Shown: positions 25,704 to 34,020 of the stretch, one piece after another | How positions within the stretch are numbered: the stretch's first letter is position 1 | Layout of the letters: each line of letters begins with the position of its first letter | From: Spirochaetaceae bacterium | GTDB lineage: Bacteria > Spirochaetota > Spirochaetia > CADAEX01 | Assembly: GCA_009780675.1 (NCBI GenBank) | Contig: WQZP01000006.1 | Location: 36,465 to 100,464 of the forward strand | Length of the DNA stretch: 64,000 nucleotides | Direction: 5' to 3' | Program-made: the position numbers and the translations under genes | Notes under the pieces: model-generated | Databases searched by the model: none | What the model was told of the DNA's origin: nothing | Seen by the model: the letters and a program-made list of their open reading frames with translations, nothing else

Positions 25704-27206
25704 ATGAATACTATACTGGTTCTTGAGAACCCTTCCAGTTGGAAGTTGAATATTCCGGGTGTGGATATTGTCAAAGCTAACGATTATGTAACTAATGAAT
25801 CATTCAGTTACCTTAAAAATGTAAAAGTGCTTAATTTATGCAGGTCTTATAAATATCAGACAATAGGATATTATGTATCTCTTATTGCTGCTGCAAGAGG
25901 ACATTATCCAATCCCCTCTGTAAAAGCAACCCAGGATCTAAAACAGAGCCTTATAATCAAACGGGCATCACATGATCTTCACACCCAGATACAAAAAAGC
26001 CTTGCACATGTTCAGGGTGAAAATTATGAATTAAATATCTATTTTGGGAGAAATGCCAGCAATACCCATAACAGGCTCTCTAACATGATTTATAATGTTT
26101 TCCCTTTGCCGTTTTTTAATGCAAGCTTTCTTAAAGTTAAAAACAGGTGGCAGCTTGATTCAATAAGTCTTATTACAATAAAAGATATCCCCGAAAACCA
26201 TATTGATTTTGCTGTTCAAAGAATGATTGATTATGTAGGGAGAAAATCTGCGAAAAATCAAAAAGATTCCACTCTTTATAAGTATGAAATGGCAATTTTA
26301 AGAACAGATACTGAAACAAATTCCCCATCAGATAAAGAAGCTATTATCAAATTAATGAAATCTGCTGATAAAAATAGAGTAGGGATTGAAATTATAACAA
26401 ATAATGATATTGCTCAGCTTGACAGATTTGATGCTCTTTTTATAAGAGATGCCACAGCTGTAAACCACTACACATATAGATTTGCCCGCAGAGCTGAATC
26501 TTCTGGTCTTGTTGTTATTGATGACCCAATATCTATCTTGCGCTGTACAAATAAAATATATCTTACAGAAGTTCTTAATAAGAATAAAATACCAATTCCG
26601 CCTACTGTAATAATAAGTCAGAATAATATCGAAAAAGTGGAAAAAGAGATAGGATTTCCTTGTGTTCTAAAAATACCCGACAGTTCTTTTTCCCAGGGTG
26701 TTTTTAAATATGAAACAAAACAAGAGTTCGAAAACGCTCTTTCAGGCCTTTTTAAAAAATCAGCCCTTCTTTTGGCACAGGCATTTACTCCCACAGATTT
26801 TGACTGGCGCGTATGTATCCTTAATGATCAGCCTCTTTTTGTTTGCAGATATCATATGGCAAGGGAGCACTGGCAAATATATAACCATGCAAGTAAAGGG
26901 ACAGCTGATGAATCAGGCCTTGTTGATACTCTTACAGTCGCTGAAACGCCAAAAAAAGTTATTGACATTGCTCGTAAGGCTACAGGCCTAATAGGGCGTG
27001 GATTATACGGGGTTGATATTAAAGTAATTGATGGAAAACCACAAGTTATAGAAATAAATGATAATCCAAGCATAGAGGCGGGAATCGAAGATAGAGTTCT
27101 TGGTGATAAACTTTATGATGCAATAGTCAAAGAATTTATACGCCGGCTTGATAATTTTCATGGGAAAAACAATGGAAAAAGTAATAAAAATAATTTTGCT
27201 TGTTAA
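25704..27206 (+). CDS. RLAN-domain plus RimK-like ATP-grasp ligase
   Basis: Residues 1-175 match the RLAN domain found fused to RimK-type ligases (ILVLENPSSWKLNIPGVDIV, LNLCRSYKYQTIGYYVSLIAAARGH is split here only by its length). Residues of about 215-490 are ATP-grasp: FIRDATAVNHYTYRFARRAE, FPCVLKIPDSSFSQGVFK, DFDWRVCILNDQPLFVCRY and KPQVIEINDNPSIEAG, with the metal-binding E/N pair. Such enzymes join an amino acid to a carboxylate using ATP, for example adding glutamates or making small peptides. No obvious peptide or acyltransferase partner is adjacent, so the substrate is unknown. TTGACA at about 25618 may be its -35. Confidence 0.85.
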   Translation: MNTILVLENPSSWKLNIPGVDIVKANDYVTNESFSYLKNVKVLNLCRSYKYQTIGYYVSLIAAARGHYPIPSVKATQDLKQSLIIKRASHDLHTQIQKSLAHVQGENYELNIYFGRNASNTHNRLSNMIYNVFPLPFFNASFLKVKNRWQLDSISLITIKDIPENHIDFAVQRMIDYVGRKSAKNQKDSTLYKYEMAILRTDTETNSPSDKEAIIKLMKSADKNRVGIEIITNNDIAQLDRFDALFIRDATAVNHYTYRFARRAESSGLVVIDDPISILRCTNKIYLTEVLNKNKIPIPPTVIISQNNIEKVEKEIGFPCVLKIPDSSFSQGVFKYETKQEFENALSGLFKKSALLLAQAFTPTDFDWRVCILNDQPLFVCRYHMAREHWQIYNHASKGTADESGLVDTLTVAETPKKVIDIARKATGLIGRGLYGVDIKVIDGKPQVIEINDNPSIEAGIEDRVLGDKLYDAIVKEFIRRLDNFHGKNNGKSNKNNFAC

Positions 27207-27277
27207 AAATATTTTTATTAAAATTTTTGTTGAATAAAATTATTATTTTTTATATACTTCATTTCACAATAAAAAAA

Positions 27278-27410
27278 GCCTGCTCATGATGTTGTAGGTA
27301 CATAACGTATGCACATAACGTAAGTACATTATATTATGCACATTTGTGTATACATAATGTATCAAAATTTTCCCTCACCCCTCTATAATGTATACATATT
27401 ATGGGCAGGC
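27278..27410. repeat. 133-bp element: 10-bp inverted ends around ACATAACGTA-type tandem units
   Basis: GCCTGCTCAT (27278-27287) and ATGGGCAGGC (27401-27410) pair at nine of ten positions plus a wobble. Inside are about five degenerate 13-14-nt units, each close to GTACATAACGTAT (27299-27363; ACATAACGTA is exact at 27300 and 27313), and another near 27384-27402. It lies between the ATP-grasp and glucan synthase genes. Options are a terminator, a multi-site operator or a small mobile repeat. Confidence 0.65.
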
Positions 27411-27496
27411 AATTTTAAAATATTTAATTTTTTTGCAGTTAGGTCTTTTCTTTATCTAAATAAAGAAGTATTTTATAGTATAAGAGGGGGATACAA

Positions 27497-28792
27497 ATGA
27501 AAGTTTTAATGCTGGGCTGGGAGCTTCCGCCTGTCATTAGCGGTGGTCTTGGCACAGCGTGTAAAGGTATTGCAGATAGCCTCGCCAAAAACAATATTGA
27601 CCTTATATTTGTTATACCTACTGGTAGGGGAGGAGAGTCTGCTCTTGATAGCAGAATAAGAGTAATTTGTGCAGACAAATATACTCCTATAGAAAAGTAT
27701 CTTAAAAATTTTAATGAAAAATATTCTGAAGAATTTAAATCCATCAATTTTAGTGATTTTTCACCATATCATACTTCTTATGAAGGCTTATCACACGAAA
27801 CAGTTGAACAAAATATTATAGAGAAAATATCTTCGCAGAAAGAGTACAGTATCCTCAATTTTGAAGGCAATTATGGAAGAAATCTCTTTGAAGAGGTTAT
27901 GAAATATCGTTATATTGGGAAAGCCCTTGGTGAGAATGAATCTTTTGAAGTGATCCATGCGCATGACTGGATGACCTATCCTGCAGCAATATGCGCAAAA
28001 GAAGCAAGTGGAAAACCCCTTGTTGTGCATGTCCATTCAACTGAATATGACCGTTCGTGGTCAAACCCAAGTAAAGGTATTATTGATATTGAACGAGAAG
28101 GGTTTGATAAAGCGGATAAAATAATTGCCGTAAGTTATTATACAAAAAATATAATCGTGAGTGAATACGGGATAAACCCCGATAAAATAGATGTTGTTTA
28201 CAATGCAGTAAATAAAAATACCCAATTTTTGAGGTATCAAATCAGAAAAAGTTTTGATGATAAAATAGTTCTTTTTTTGGGCAGGATTACGCAACAAAAA
28301 GGGCCTGAATATTTTCTTGAAGCAGCAGTAAAAATTTTAAATAGAATGGATAATGTAAGGTTTGTTATGAGTGGAAGTGGGGATATGTTCCCTAAAATCG
28401 TTTCCAAAATGGCAGAATATGATATTGCAGACAAGTTCCATTTTACCGGGTTTTTGAGCGACACCATGGTAGAAAAAATTTTTGCAATGAGCGACATATA
28501 CGTTATGCCTTCTGTTTCAGAACCCTTTGGAATATCTCCGTTTGAGGCTCTTTTATATGATATCCCTATAGTAATTTCAAAACAGTCTGGCGCTTCGGAA
28601 ATACTTGGAAATGCGCCTAAAGTAGATTTTGACAATACAGATGAACTTGCGGCTGTTATTATAAATTTGCTTGAAGATGATATGCTCAGAGAGGCAGTAG
28701 TCAGCCAGTGTAAAGAAGATATGCAAAATATAAGCTGGGCAAATTCTGCAGCGAGAATAATAGAAATTTATAACAGACTTGCCATAATATAA
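27497..28792 (+). CDS. GT4/GT5-type glycogen (alpha-glucan) synthase-like glycosyltransferase
   Basis: The N-terminus (LGWELPPVISGGLGTACKGI) carries the nucleotide-sugar loop KxGGL-like motif with G-G-L. The acceptor half ends in the retaining GT-B signature EPFGISPFEAL near residue 340. HAHDWMTYPAAICAKE is typical of glycogen synthase-like enzymes. At 431 aa it is shorter than GlgA (about 480). The next gene, 16 nt downstream, is a GH57 amylase; this pairing is common in alpha-glucan metabolism. It likely builds an alpha-1,4-glucan from a nucleotide sugar in the cytoplasm. Other glycosyl acceptors cannot be ruled out. Confidence 0.8.
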   Translation: MKVLMLGWELPPVISGGLGTACKGIADSLAKNNIDLIFVIPTGRGGESALDSRIRVICADKYTPIEKYLKNFNEKYSEEFKSINFSDFSPYHTSYEGLSHETVEQNIIEKISSQKEYSILNFEGNYGRNLFEEVMKYRYIGKALGENESFEVIHAHDWMTYPAAICAKEASGKPLVVHVHSTEYDRSWSNPSKGIIDIEREGFDKADKIIAVSYYTKNIIVSEYGINPDKIDVVYNAVNKNTQFLRYQIRKSFDDKIVLFLGRITQQKGPEYFLEAAVKILNRMDNVRFVMSGSGDMFPKIVSKMAEYDIADKFHFTGFLSDTMVEKIFAMSDIYVMPSVSEPFGISPFEALLYDIPIVISKQSGASEILGNAPKVDFDNTDELAAVIINLLEDDMLREAVVSQCKEDMQNISWANSAARIIEIYNRLAII

Positions 28793-28808
28793 CCTGTTGC
28801 AATAGCGT

Positions 28809-30047
28809 ATGGCGTCATTATGCTTTTACTTCCAGATCCATCAACCGTTCCGGCTCAAGACAAAATATAGTTTTTTTGAAATAGGAAACAACCACATATA
28901 TGAAGATGATTCCCTTAACAAGAGCATCTTTAACAAAGTAAGTAAAAATTGTTATATCCCCGCAACAAAACTGATACTTGACCTTGTTGAAAAATTTAAA
29001 GGCAAATTTAGAGTAAGTTTTTCAATATCAGGAGCAGCTCTGGAGCAATTTCAGCAGTTTGACCCATCAGTACTGGATCTGTTTAAAAATCTTTATCAAA
29101 GCGGATGTGCTGAATTTCTTGCAGAAACCTATTACCATTCACTTGCATTTTTGTTCTCGCCTGAAGAATTCAGGCACCAGGCAGAAAAGCATAAAAAAAC
29201 AATAACAGAACTTTTTGGTGAGAATCCTGTGACATTCAGAAACACAGAGCTTGTTTATAGCAATGCTATAGCTCTGGAAGCGAAAAATATGGGGTTTAAA
29301 AATATACTTGCAGAAGGGGCGGACAAAATCCTAAGACAGTTATCTGCAGATGGTAACACATCTGACAACCATAGCTTTCCCTATAAGCTTTATTGCCCCA
29401 AAGGGCTGCCTGATATGAACCTTCTCCTGAGGAATTACAGGTTTTCTGATGATATTGCATTCAGGTTTTCTGAAAAAAAATGGAAAGAATATCCATTAAC
29501 TGCGGAAAAGTATACAAAATGGCTCTCTGATGCGCTCTCCATAACTCAAAGGGAAATTATTAATTTATTTATGGATTATGAAACATTCGGAGAACACCAT
29601 TCCAGCGAAACAGGCATATTAAAATTTCTTGAAGATTTTGTATCTGCAGTTATCAATGAAACAGATTTGGAATTTATTATGCCAAAGGAAGTTTCCCAAA
29701 AACATAAACAATCCGGAGAAATAGATGTGCCTGATAATATTTCATGGGCAGATAAAGAAAGAGACCTTTCAGCCTGGGCCGGAAATTCAATGCAAAAATC
29801 TGCCCTTAATATGATTTATAAAATCGAAAAAAATATAAAAAAACTGGATGATAAAGATATAACGCACCTTTGGAGAAGGCTCCAGACATCCGACCATTTT
29901 TACTATATGTCTACAAAAGGTTTTCAGGATGGAGATGTGCATAAGTATTTTAATTACTTTACGACTCCATACGATGCATATATTGTTTATTGTAATGTAG
30001 TAAATGATCTTTCCGAGTTAATAAAAAAAAGGTCCTTGTCGCCTTAA
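28809..30047 (+). CDS. glycoside hydrolase family 57 alpha-amylase / glucanotransferase
   Basis: GH57 motifs: HQPFR at the N-terminus, CAEFLAETYYHSL, FRNTELVYSN (nucleophile Glu near residue 144) and LFMDYETFGEHH (acid/base Asp near 258). At 412 aa it is a cytosolic form with no signal peptide. The family cleaves or transfers alpha-1,4-glucans. Placed directly after the glucan synthase, it probably trims or rebuilds storage glucan. Which of hydrolysis or transfer dominates cannot be read from sequence. Confidence 0.88.
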   Translation: MASLCFYFQIHQPFRLKTKYSFFEIGNNHIYEDDSLNKSIFNKVSKNCYIPATKLILDLVEKFKGKFRVSFSISGAALEQFQQFDPSVLDLFKNLYQSGCAEFLAETYYHSLAFLFSPEEFRHQAEKHKKTITELFGENPVTFRNTELVYSNAIALEAKNMGFKNILAEGADKILRQLSADGNTSDNHSFPYKLYCPKGLPDMNLLLRNYRFSDDIAFRFSEKKWKEYPLTAEKYTKWLSDALSITQREIINLFMDYETFGEHHSSETGILKFLEDFVSAVINETDLEFIMPKEVSQKHKQSGEIDVPDNISWADKERDLSAWAGNSMQKSALNMIYKIEKNIKKLDDKDITHLWRRLQTSDHFYYMSTKGFQDGDVHKYFNYFTTPYDAYIVYCNVVNDLSELIKKRSLSP

Positions 30048-30055
30048 TAAATATA

Positions 30056-30105
30056 AAGTGATCCCCAAAAAATCAGGCTTTTTGTCCGGCTTTTAGGAAT
30101 CACTT
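30056..30105. terminator. hairpin between convergent GH57 and CofE-like genes
   Basis: AAGTGAT (30056-30062) pairs with ATCACTT (30099-30105), continued by a CC/GG and A4/T4 match, with a smaller GGC/CC fold in the loop. There is no long U tract. Confidence 0.5.
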
Positions 30106-30148
30106 CAATACTGCTTTCGCTGGTGCAGGATCTGCATCATTATATTTA

Positions 30149-31333
30149 TTACATTGCAAAATTATCAAAATAACCCTGAATTAGAACAATAGGCGTCCCT
30201 TTATCGCCCGACCCGCTTACAAGATCACAGAGGCTGCCAAGTAGGTCTGTAAACATCCTCGGCGTAGTACCCTCAGCCTCCATTTTACCCAGTTGGTCAC
30301 GTCCGGTTTTTTTCGCGTGTATGGCCTCTTTGATTGCCTTGTTGGCATCATCCCTGGAAAGGGTGGCAAAATTATTATCTGCAAGGAGTTTCAATTTTAT
30401 CTCATTTGGGGTTCCTGCCAAACCCGAAGTATATGCCGGAGATATTACTGGATCTGCCAGTTCCCAAATACCGCCCACAGGATCCTTGAATCCGCCGTCA
30501 CCGTATACAAGCACTTCCACAGTCTTGCCGGTGAGTTTCTTAAGCGCCTGCTGCATTTTTTGGATAAAAACATCACATTCTCTGGGGAATAGCTTTACCC
30601 GTTCTTCTGTGGCCTTGTTTGAGCCAAGCAAGCCGTATTGCTTGTTGTAGCCGCTTCCATTTACAGGCTCTGTCAGAAGTTCATCAAGCCCAATAACCTT
30701 TTTTGCTCCAGCAGCTAATAGCACCCTTTTAGTCCTGGCTCTTGAATGGATATCAGCGGCAATGACCTGATCTGTGTGTTTTAATATGCGCTTAGGGTCA
30801 GAACAAAAAATTATGTCTATATTATCACCAAAAGATTTATAATAAGCAACGTAATCAACGCCAGTGAACCTGTGTTTTTTATCATAACCAAAAAGACGGC
30901 GATACTCAGCCTCGTCCAGGCAGTCTGAATACGGATTGAGGTTTTTATCATCCATATCTTCCCATGTTATAAGTTGATTCCCAACTTCATCGGCAGGGTA
31001 GCTTAATTGAATAGTTATTTTTTCTGCGCCCCGGGCAATACCCTTTAGAAGCATGGCAAAGCGGTTCCTGCTCATGATCGGAAACACAACGCCAATATGG
31101 CCGCCCTGAAACTTGGCTCGAACATCAGCAGCGATTTGGTCAATGGTTGCATAATTACCCTGGGAGCGCGCTACAACAGCTTCGGTAATTCCCAGAATAT
31201 CACCATCATTAATAACTATACTTTCATACTCTATCGCATCTTTTACAGATTGACAGACAATGGCCACAAGATCATCAGATTCGCGAATAATTGGTGTTCT
31301 AAGGCCAAACGTTTTTGTTCCAACAACTCTCAT
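30149..31333 (-). CDS. CofE-like (F420-0:gamma-glutamyl ligase family) protein
   Basis: Residues 1-250 follow the PF01996 fold: KTFGLRTPIIRESDDL, INDGDILGITEAVVARSQG and VLVYGDGGFKDPVGGIWELADP. In methanogens and actinobacteria CofE adds glutamate to F420-0. No other F420 gene is visible here and spirochaetes are not known F420 users, so the substrate is probably different. The 394-residue length exceeds archaeal CofE (about 250), with an extra C-terminal helical region. It is a single gene, slightly richer in G+C than its surroundings. Confidence 0.8.
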   Translation of the reverse strand: MRVVGTKTFGLRTPIIRESDDLVAIVCQSVKDAIEYESIVINDGDILGITEAVVARSQGNYATIDQIAADVRAKFQGGHIGVVFPIMSRNRFAMLLKGIARGAEKITIQLSYPADEVGNQLITWEDMDDKNLNPYSDCLDEAEYRRLFGYDKKHRFTGVDYVAYYKSFGDNIDIIFCSDPKRILKHTDQVIAADIHSRARTKRVLLAAGAKKVIGLDELLTEPVNGSGYNKQYGLLGSNKATEERVKLFPRECDVFIQKMQQALKKLTGKTVEVLVYGDGGFKDPVGGIWELADPVISPAYTSGLAGTPNEIKLKLLADNNFATLSRDDANKAIKEAIHAKKTGRDQLGKMEAEGTTPRMFTDLLGSLCDLVSGSGDKGTPIVLIQGYFDNFAM

Positions 31334-31459
31334 TTTTGTATTTTAACACAGAAGAGAAAAAAAGAGCAAGATTATCTTGATTTTTTCGAAAACCCTGTCA
31401 TTCAGGCGTGGAATATGTCTATATTTTAATTACTTTAGTATGTACTTTTGCGTAAATCG

Positions 31460-32242
31460 CTATTTTATTACCTCTATTTTGTTTATTACCCTATTACCTT
31501 CGTTTACTATTTTTGTTTTAGTAACAGTCATATTTTCTTTTTCTAATTCTAAAAGACATTCTTTAATTAATTTTATTCTTTTATCATTCTTGAATTTACG
31601 CTTTTTTTTGGCTTTTGAAATAATACTATCAATAACATCATTTAGTAATATTGGCTTATTATCATTATAGTCAAGACAACAATTATAATAAAAAGGGGAG
31701 TTATCCTGAGGTATATAATTGTCATTATGAAAACGGCCGCCATTAAAAATTTTGTGGAAGTGCCCATGTAAATTTACATATTCAGCATTAATAATATCAT
31801 ACGGTTTATGTGATAATAATAGAATGTTATTGATAATTAAGGGATTGGCAAATACAGGATAAATTCCAGCAATTTGCGGTTCTCCGGCTGCATCATAGTC
31901 TTTGGATATTAGTTCAAGTTCATGATTGCCAAGTATTAAAATCTTTTTCCCATTCAGCTTGTGCCAAAAATACCTGTAAACATCCCAATAGAATGCGTGG
32001 TATGTTTTTACAAAATCTCCCAAAATCCATACTATGTCGTTACTGGAGGTTATTTCCTTATTCCAGTTATTTATTTTTTCGTTATCATCAATTGTATAGT
32101 CATTGTAGTATTCTTCATTTATATATTTGTTTGTAAATTCTTTTTTTTTGAATACATCATGTTTATGCATTTGCTTAAATCTTGGCCTTAAATATTCTTT
32201 GCCATAGAAATGATTATCGGAAATAACGTACATTTTTGCCAT
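31460..32242 (-). CDS. calcineurin-like metallophosphoesterase
   Basis: The full two-metal set is visible: ISDNHF (DxH), ILGDFVK (GD), ILGNHELE (GNHE), LLSHKP and LHGHFHK (GHxH). At 260 aa with an Asn/Tyr/Lys-rich insert after the first motif, it resembles phage- or plasmid-borne phosphoesterases of unknown target. It could act on cyclic nucleotides, nucleotide ends or proteins. Very AT-rich codon use compared with CofE next door suggests possible transfer. It is a single gene. Confidence 0.85.
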   Translation of the reverse strand: MAKMYVISDNHFYGKEYLRPRFKQMHKHDVFKKKEFTNKYINEEYYNDYTIDDNEKINNWNKEITSSNDIVWILGDFVKTYHAFYWDVYRYFWHKLNGKKILILGNHELELISKDYDAAGEPQIAGIYPVFANPLIINNILLLSHKPYDIINAEYVNLHGHFHKIFNGGRFHNDNYIPQDNSPFYYNCCLDYNDNKPILLNDVIDSIISKAKKKRKFKNDKRIKLIKECLLELEKENMTVTKTKIVNEGNRVINKIEVIK

Positions 32243-32336
32243 AAAAATACTTCTCTTATCTATAGATTAATTTATAAATAATTGTATTTTGTCAATATTA
32301 ACGTTGGTTTTTTTAAATTTATTGCGTTTAACGGTT

Positions 32337-32384
32337 AAAAAATACGCTCCGGGGAGCGGCGTTACTGCCGGAGCGCGTTATTTG
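32337..32384 (-). terminator. terminator of the hisI-hisG operon
   Basis: AATACGCTCCGG pairs with CCGGAGCGCGTTATT over an internally folded loop; read on the minus strand the stem is followed by a T tract. Confidence 0.85.
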
Positions 32385-32422
32385 TATGAACAATGGTTGT
32401 CGTTATTCCATTGCAAAAGTGT

Positions 32423-33472
32423 CTAGAAATTCAAAATAGAGGTCATGTCGGGTATCGAAGACAAAAGAGGTATTGTTTCTATGCTTCTTGCCCCAAGTTT
32501 TACAAGCTCATACCTTACTTTTGCCAAAGGCATCTCTATATTGTCTGTCGCTACCTGAATAGTGTATTGCGCGTATTTTGATCCTGGAATAATGGTTGGC
32601 TCATCTGCATATAGATTATGTTTTGAAAGAAACTCTTCAACAACCCCTTTTCTCTCTGACGGCATATTAAATATAAGCAATACTTTGCTTTCAGCATGGA
32701 GCGAACCATGAAGATTTATGATAAACATCTCCAGCAGCTCTTTTTTTATTTTATTGTCTAAAATCGTTTGATTGATCCATATCCCTGTTTCAGAAACAAA
32801 CACTTCATCTATTATTTTAAGGCCGTAACTTTTTAGCGCGCTGCCTGATTGCGTTATCTCAAGTCCTATATCTGCGCTCATATTGGTTATTTTCGCTTCT
32901 GTTTTCCCCCAGGTCTCATATATCAGGATGCCTTTTTCTATTTTGGAAGGAGTTTTATACTTTTGCACAGACCATGTTGTTGCAAAATCATCAAGTCCAG
33001 CAGATATCATTTTATTTTTGATCCAGTTAAGCGACATATACGGAAGCTCTGAAACTACAGTAATTATTTTTTTATCTTTAAAATGATTTTTTAAAAAATT
33101 CTCTACATTATTTTCTTTAGTAGCTCCGTCAACAATACCTACAAGGCGGACATTCCCTCTTTTTAGAGAAAGAATTTTTTTAAGGCTGATATCAATATTA
33201 TACTCTATTTTTAGTTCGAGTTTTCTTTCTTCTATCCAGTCATCTCCTGCGATAGCAACATCAAGTTCATTAAGTGAAAGTTGAGTCCCAAACTCCTGTG
33301 GCCTCCCATCCCATCCCAAAAGGAATTTTACTGCTGGAAAAGAAGTTGGCCCCCCTGTTTCGTAACCTTTTGTTGTAAACCCTGAGTTTTCAAGAAATTT
33401 CACAAGATTTCCGCCCCGCGTTGTATTTGCCAGCGAACCAGCAGGCATACCAATAATAAGCTTGTTATCCAT
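32423..33472 (-). CDS. hisG: HisG-like ATP phosphoribosyltransferase
   Basis: The N-terminus has MPAGSLANTTRGGNLVKFLE and the family hallmark DVAIAGDDWIEERKLE. The C-terminal part (YTIQVATDNIEMPLAKVRYELVKLG) resembles a regulatory ACT-like domain. HisG condenses ATP with PRPP in the first step of histidine synthesis. At 349 aa it is longer than usual long-form HisG (about 290-300), with an unusual GWDGRPQEFG segment. It is 5 nt downstream of the HisI gene. No other his gene is in view, so a different pathway role is possible. Confidence 0.7.
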   Translation of the reverse strand: MDNKLIIGMPAGSLANTTRGGNLVKFLENSGFTTKGYETGGPTSFPAVKFLLGWDGRPQEFGTQLSLNELDVAIAGDDWIEERKLELKIEYNIDISLKKILSLKRGNVRLVGIVDGATKENNVENFLKNHFKDKKIITVVSELPYMSLNWIKNKMISAGLDDFATTWSVQKYKTPSKIEKGILIYETWGKTEAKITNMSADIGLEITQSGSALKSYGLKIIDEVFVSETGIWINQTILDNKIKKELLEMFIINLHGSLHAESKVLLIFNMPSERKGVVEEFLSKHNLYADEPTIIPGSKYAQYTIQVATDNIEMPLAKVRYELVKLGARSIETIPLLSSIPDMTSILNF

Positions 33473-33477
33473 AATCG

Positions 33478-33864
33478 TTATTCCTCTATAAATTCCAATT
33501 TATTGTTATTTATTTTTCTGTAATAGCAGCCTGTATAGGGCATATTATTTTTCTTTTTAGCATGGCATGCTCCTTTTCCTTCAGGTTTTACCAGAAAAAG
33601 AAGAGAGTTTTGTTCACAATTTACTCTTACTTCTACTATTTTGAGCATATCTCCGGAAGTTTTCCCTTTTTTCCAAAGCTCATTTCTGCTTCTGCTCCAG
33701 TAAGTTGCATAGCCGCTTCTTGTTGTTTCTTCAAATGCCTCAAGATTCACAAAAGAGAGTATAAGGACCTCTTTGGTTTCTGCATCCTGAGTTACAACAG
33801 GCAACAGGTTTTTCCCATCTTTCCCAAAATCAAGTAAAAGCTCATTTGTATATTCTTTGCTCAT
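33478..33864 (-). CDS. hisI: HisI-like phosphoribosyl-AMP cyclohydrolase
   Basis: The fold markers are LILSFVNLEAFEETTRSGYATYWSRSRNELW with WKKGKTSGD, then a zinc site made of Cys in VNCEQN, GACH and the final C in TGCYYR. The usual DCDxD magnesium triad reads NCEQN here, so two or three metal aspartates are replaced, although this substitution is tolerated in some family members I recall. It opens and hydrolyses the adenine ring in histidine synthesis. It forms a two-gene operon with HisG. Confidence 0.75.
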   Translation of the reverse strand: MSKEYTNELLLDFGKDGKNLLPVVTQDAETKEVLILSFVNLEAFEETTRSGYATYWSRSRNELWKKGKTSGDMLKIVEVRVNCEQNSLLFLVKPEGKGACHAKKKNNMPYTGCYYRKINNNKLEFIEE

Positions 33865-33950
33865 GGTCCACCCTAAAGTTTTATGCTACAATTATTAAAG
33901 GATGCTAACACTCTTTTTAAATTTCTTCAAGTTTAGTTCTGTTTTTTTAT

Positions 33951-33986
33951 AATAGACTGGCGTTATTAGTCTATTCCTGATATAAT
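33951..33986 (+). promoter_or_regulatory. extended -10 promoter with inverted repeat before eda-kdgK
   Basis: A perfect TATAAT (33981-33986) is preceded by TGA. Just upstream, AATAGACT (33951-33958) and AGTCTATT (33968-33975) form an 8-bp inverted repeat over the -35 region, where TTGACA is absent. This suits a regulator-dependent or repressed sugar-acid operon. Confidence 0.6.
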
Positions 33987-34020
33987 ATCGAAAATAAAAT
34001 AGTAATATGAAGGTAAGAAC

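Noticed and set aside
27278..27410. Insertion sequence or MITE
   Set aside because: Inverted ends are visible, but flanking bases do not show a target-site duplication and there is no transposase; kept as an unexplained repeat.
30149..31333. Coenzyme F420 biosynthesis locus
   Set aside because: A single CofE-like gene without cofC, cofD, cofG or cofH does not support it.
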